The translations under genes were made by a program, and so were the position numbers. The notes below the pieces were generated by a model. It was not told the origin of the DNA and made no database searches. It saw only the letters and a list, made by a program, of their open reading frames with translations. A stretch of DNA of 42,950 nt from Methanobacteriota archaeon (GTDB taxonomy: Archaea > Thermoplasmatota > Poseidoniia > Poseidoniales > Thalassarchaeaceae). This document shows positions 40,772 to 42,950 of this stretch, in pieces; positions within the stretch are counted from its first letter, which is position 1; each line of letters begins with the position of its first letter. Location of the stretch: positions 1 through 42,950 of the forward strand of contig PBPH01000045.1 of the NCBI GenBank assembly GCA_002725475.1, read 5' to 3'.

Positions 40772-42950
40772 ATGGGTAGCCGTTCAGTACTCTTCATTGC
40801 CGCCGTGATTTTCACATCACTTTTGTTGGGGATGAGCCATGGCAATGCGGAAAACGCTCTCGTCACAAGCCCGAATTACAGTAGTAAAATATCTCCTGCT
40901 GATGCATGGGTGACTTCTGCAGGAGGTTCTGGTTCAGATATGGCTTGGGACATGGTTCTAGATGGACAGGGCAATTCATTTGTCACAGGTTCTTTTTCGG
41001 GCTCAGCCACATTTGGCTCGACCACATTATCTTCGATAGGCGGTATCGATGGTTTCGTCGCAAAGATGGATAATTTAGGAAATTGGGTATGGGCATCTCA
41101 AATTTCAGGAGGATACGATGACTGGGGTTCAGGGATTGATGTTGATACAAATGGTAATGTTTACGTCACTGGCCCTTTCATAAATAATCAAGATTCCACA
41201 TCACCTTCGGTTCAATTGGGTTCTTATTCACTAAATGCCCATTCTCAATCATCCTACGATATGTTCGTTGGGAAATTAGATAGTAGCGGTACTTGGTTGT
41301 GGGCTCAAACCTCAAACAAGTTAACGGAACTTGATCAAGTCACTTGGCAATATGTTGAACAATTTGGACAGGTGTTACCAACTGACATCAAGGTATTCAA
41401 TAATTCAATAACCGTTTCAGGCTCCTACAATGGTAAGATTTACGCTTATTCTGATTCACAAGGTGATTGGTACTATGAGAGCACGAAGGATAATTCTGGA
41501 ATTACTACTACTGATGCATATGTTGGCTTCCTAGGTTTGGATGGAACTTGGGCCTCACAACATGGTTGGGGTGGTATTTCACAAAATGATGCTGCTACAG
41601 CAGTTGCCCCAAGCCCATCAGGTAATTACTGGTATATTGCAGGTTCTTTCGCAAATACAGTTGAATTTATTGGTGGCTCAACCCATTCTTCTAGTGGTGG
41701 CTCACAAGATATTTGGATTATGCAAATTACAGATGGCGGTGAAGTCGAGTGGGTAATTTCTGCAGGAGGTTCTGGGGCAGATACACTCAGAGATATGGTA
41801 GTAGATAGTTCAGACTCGCTCTACGCTGTAGGCGAGTTTGAAGGCTCTTTGGCTGCATTTGGCACTCATAGGCTCACCTCGAATTCAGGCGGTTCAGATG
41901 TTTGGGCAGGTAAAGTTGGCGTTTCCAATAATTGGCTTTGGGCCAAGCAAGGCGGTGGGGCAAGTGATGATATGGGGTTCTCAATAGCACTTTCACCAGA
42001 TGAATCTGCAGTTTATTCGGTGGGTCAAATTTCAGGGCAAGTAACCTTTGAAAATAGTGGTGCAAGTCAGCTTGCAACATCTAATGGACCATCAGATGCT
42101 TTCGTTGCCATTTCATCGTCTTCCACGGGTGAGTGGGAAGATGTGTTTGTTGCAGGGGGCCCTTCAGCAGGTGACCGTGCCTGGGCTATAGGAATAGACT
42201 CTCAGAACATTACTCACACAGCAGGTAGATTCAAGGGCACTAGTAACGGGTTGGCAGAGTTCGGATCTGATGACATTTCGAGTGCCGGTGATTTCGACAT
42301 CTTTGTTTGGAAAGGTCTCATAGAAGACGACGATGATGATAGAGTTGCTAATGAGGATGATGATTGCCCTCAGGTTTGGGGTAATGCTACCGTTTCACCA
42401 CACATTGGATGCCCCGATGCTGATGGTGACGGCTACGCGGATGTAGACGACACACATCCATCAGAACCAACTCAGTGGCGAGATCAAGATGGTGATGGCT
42501 TTGGCGACAATCCACTAGGTAATTTAGCAGATGATTGCCCTACAATTAATGGGACATCTACTATTGATTTGACTGGATGCATAGACACTGATGGAGATGG
42601 CTGGTCTGACCAGAGGGATGCATTTCCAATAGAACCCACCCAGTGGAATGACAGTGACGGTGATAATTACGGAGATAATTGGAATGACGATGAATTAACT
42701 CCAAATTTCGGGACTCTAGGATTGGGGGAGTATATTTTTGGCGCAATTGATATGGATTATTGTCCAACACTTCCTGGTGTAGATACATTTGACAACCCAG
42801 GATGTCCAGATTCTGACGGGGATGGCTGGTCTGATGTAACGGACGATTTCATCAATAATCCAACTCAATGGAAGGATAGTGATGGTGATGGTTGGGGAGA
42901 CAACTCATCAACAGGAGCAACTCAAGGAGACGATCTTCCATTTGATGAAA
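40772..42950 (+). CDS. Giant secreted SBBP-type beta-propeller / DxDGDG-repeat protein, 3'-truncated by window edge
   Basis: The frame is open from ATG 40772 through the window end, giving 726 codons so far, with no stop. The signal peptide is MGSRSVLFIAAVIFTSLLLG onward. Repeats of the SBBP kind follow: AWVTSAGGSGSDMAWDMV, GNSFVTGSFSGSATFGS, GGIDGFVAKMDNLGNWVW, each again later in variant form. From about residue 520 the sequence turns into calcium-binding thrombospondin type 3-like repeats (DADGDGYADVDDTHP, DQDGDGFGDN, DSDGDGWGDN) with paired Cys. The architecture parallels the protein at 10216-13887, though the propeller type differs. The C-terminal anchor lies outside the window. GTGAG upstream is a weak ribosome binding site. 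Confidence 0.85.
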   Translation, partial: MGSRSVLFIAAVIFTSLLLGMSHGNAENALVTSPNYSSKISPADAWVTSAGGSGSDMAWDMVLDGQGNSFVTGSFSGSATFGSTTLSSIGGIDGFVAKMDNLGNWVWASQISGGYDDWGSGIDVDTNGNVYVTGPFINNQDSTSPSVQLGSYSLNAHSQSSYDMFVGKLDSSGTWLWAQTSNKLTELDQVTWQYVEQFGQVLPTDIKVFNNSITVSGSYNGKIYAYSDSQGDWYYESTKDNSGITTTDAYVGFLGLDGTWASQHGWGGISQNDAATAVAPSPSGNYWYIAGSFANTVEFIGGSTHSSSGGSQDIWIMQITDGGEVEWVISAGGSGADTLRDMVVDSSDSLYAVGEFEGSLAAFGTHRLTSNSGGSDVWAGKVGVSNNWLWAKQGGGASDDMGFSIALSPDESAVYSVGQISGQVTFENSGASQLATSNGPSDAFVAISSSSTGEWEDVFVAGGPSAGDRAWAIGIDSQNITHTAGRFKGTSNGLAEFGSDDISSAGDFDIFVWKGLIEDDDDDRVANEDDDCPQVWGNATVSPHIGCPDADGDGYADVDDTHPSEPTQWRDQDGDGFGDNPLGNLADDCPTINGTSTIDLTGCIDTDGDGWSDQRDAFPIEPTQWNDSDGDNYGDNWNDDELTPNFGTLGLGEYIFGAIDMDYCPTLPGVDTFDNPGCPDSDGDGWSDVTDDFINNPTQWKDSDGDGWGDNSSTGATQGDDLPFDE

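Overview
The window looks like a chromosomal segment of an uncultivated planktonic euryarchaeon, most likely Marine Group II (Candidatus Poseidoniales, Thermoplasmatota). The evidence is an archaeal information-processing gene set (L1, L10/P0, P1-type L12, an L11 remnant, L21e, Spt5, Sec61-gamma, Rpo4, Pus10, Dim1/KsgA, DUF655), an archaeal-type FtsZ, and very large surface proteins with beta-propeller and calcium-binding DxDGDG repeats. The DNA is moderately AT-rich. Many genes start with GTG or TTG behind clear GGAGGTGA-like ribosome binding sites. Lineage is inferred from gene content only; no alignment was run.

Layout. 1-1181 is the 3' part of a YchF-type GTPase. 1237-5123 (minus) holds two SPFH/stomatin proteins, a GATase-like protein, a membrane-anchored protein and an unknown protein. 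5251-10061 (minus) is the conserved archaeal cluster ftsZ-secE-spt5-rpl11-rpl1-rpl10-rpl12. 10216-17948 holds two giant surface proteins around a small helical-repeat protein. 18075-20892 has an AK6/Fap7 kinase with a CDP-alcohol phosphatidyltransferase, diverging from a RAM-domain protein and a Ca2+/H+ antiporter. 20907-29417 has a rhomboid, an SAH/deoxyadenosine deaminase, a reduced DnaJ, AIM24, Pus10 and an RND/MMPL exporter. 29638-33306 (plus) is the conserved run rpl21e-rpo4-DUF655-ksgA followed by a helix-hairpin-helix/zinc-ribbon protein and a small membrane protein. 33319-36870 (minus) is a possible operon of an M24 peptidase, a tandem histone-fold-like protein, a DUF59 protein and CorA. 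37003-42950 has an HD phosphohydrolase, phosphoglycerate kinase, a DNA methyltransferase, a small-molecule methyltransferase and the start of another giant surface protein.

The most unusual points lie in otherwise conserved genes. The L11 gene encodes only the C-terminal rRNA-binding domain. Spt5 carries an N-terminal degenerate Nudix domain of about 140 residues. A 264-residue protein appears to be an internally duplicated histone-fold protein. Several leaders contain G/C-run structures that could mask ribosome binding sites. No rRNA, tRNA, CRISPR array or insertion sequence was recognised, and there is no gene-free stretch longer than about 220 bases.
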